In this document: positions 5,598-5,620 of the stretch, one piece after another
How positions within the stretch are numbered: the first letter of the stretch is position 1
Layout of the letters: every line of letters starts with the position of its first letter
Assembly (NCBI GenBank): GCA_044360435.1
Contig: JBIKKI010000143.1
Location: 1 to 5,620, forward strand
Direction of reading: 5' to 3'
Origin: REEB481 sp044360435
Lineage (GTDB): Bacteria > Bacteroidota > Bacteroidia > NS11-12g > UBA955
Length of the DNA stretch: 5,620 bases
Made by a program: the position numbers and the translations under genes
Notes under the pieces: model-generated
What the model saw: only the letters and a program-made list of their open reading frames with translations
Told to the model about the DNA's origin: nothing
Databases searched by the model: none

Positions 5598-5620
5598 CTG
5601 ATAAGTCTGAAAGGTCATAC

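Larger units (their letters stand above)
5270..5620. other. Intergenic stretch without a convincing gene
   Basis: These ~350 bases lie upstream of the protease gene and run off the right edge. The frame that can be read through on the plus strand (5314-5583) has no family resemblance, no upstream signal and crosses the repeats described separately, so I treat it as non-coding. No exact TAnnTTTG box faces the protease. The closest, TACCTTG (5288-5282, minus strand), lacks one T and has no -33 partner. The left two thirds are GC-rich. After about 5530 the sequence becomes AT-rich. No tRNA or rRNA is seen. Confidence 0.6.

Overview
The window looks like a chromosomal piece from a member of the Bacteroidota. 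The reasons are: a SecA with the long N-terminal and central insertions typical of that phylum; TAnnTTTG-type promoter boxes with no clear Shine-Dalgarno sequences; a secreted subtilase ending in a type IX secretion (T9SS)-like C-terminal region; and low-complexity intergenic repeats of a kind I associate with Bacteroidota genomes. Base composition is moderately GC-rich in the genes and AT-rich in the spacers. I cannot name a genus.

Layout from left to right. (1) Positions 1-1958, minus strand: the first ~652 codons of secA, the Sec translocase motor, cut by the left edge of the window. (2) 1959-2187: a divergent promoter region with a -33/-7 promoter candidate for secA, a perfect 12-bp palindrome on it, a TAnnTTTG box facing right and a short tandem repeat. 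(3) 2188-2903, plus strand: a two-gene operon overlapping by ATGA. It encodes a HEPN-family protein (NTase substrate-binding, HI0074-like) and a minimal nucleotidyltransferase (MNT). Both carry intact diagnostic motifs (RX4HXY and GSX10DXD), so this is probably a HEPN/MNT toxin-antitoxin pair. (4) 2904-3016: a convergent spacer filled by a long bulged hairpin, probably the terminator of the minus-strand operon. (5) 3017-5269, minus strand: a two-gene operon in which a secreted S8 serine protease is followed after 3 nt by a small secreted protein I do not recognise. (6) 5270-5620: no convincing gene, but two layers of intergenic repeat. One is a GTCATGGTGAG-type imperfect inverted repeat. The other is an AT-rich element whose nested complementarities can form either two competing hairpins or an H-type pseudoknot.

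The genes do not form one pathway. SecA and the protease operon are linked only in that the protease and its partner carry Sec signal peptides and would be exported by the SecA-driven translocon. The HEPN/MNT pair is an accessory module between them, with lower GC than its neighbours. The observations most worth following are the HEPN/MNT pair, the tightly coupled unknown secreted protein, and the structured AT-rich repeat at the right end.
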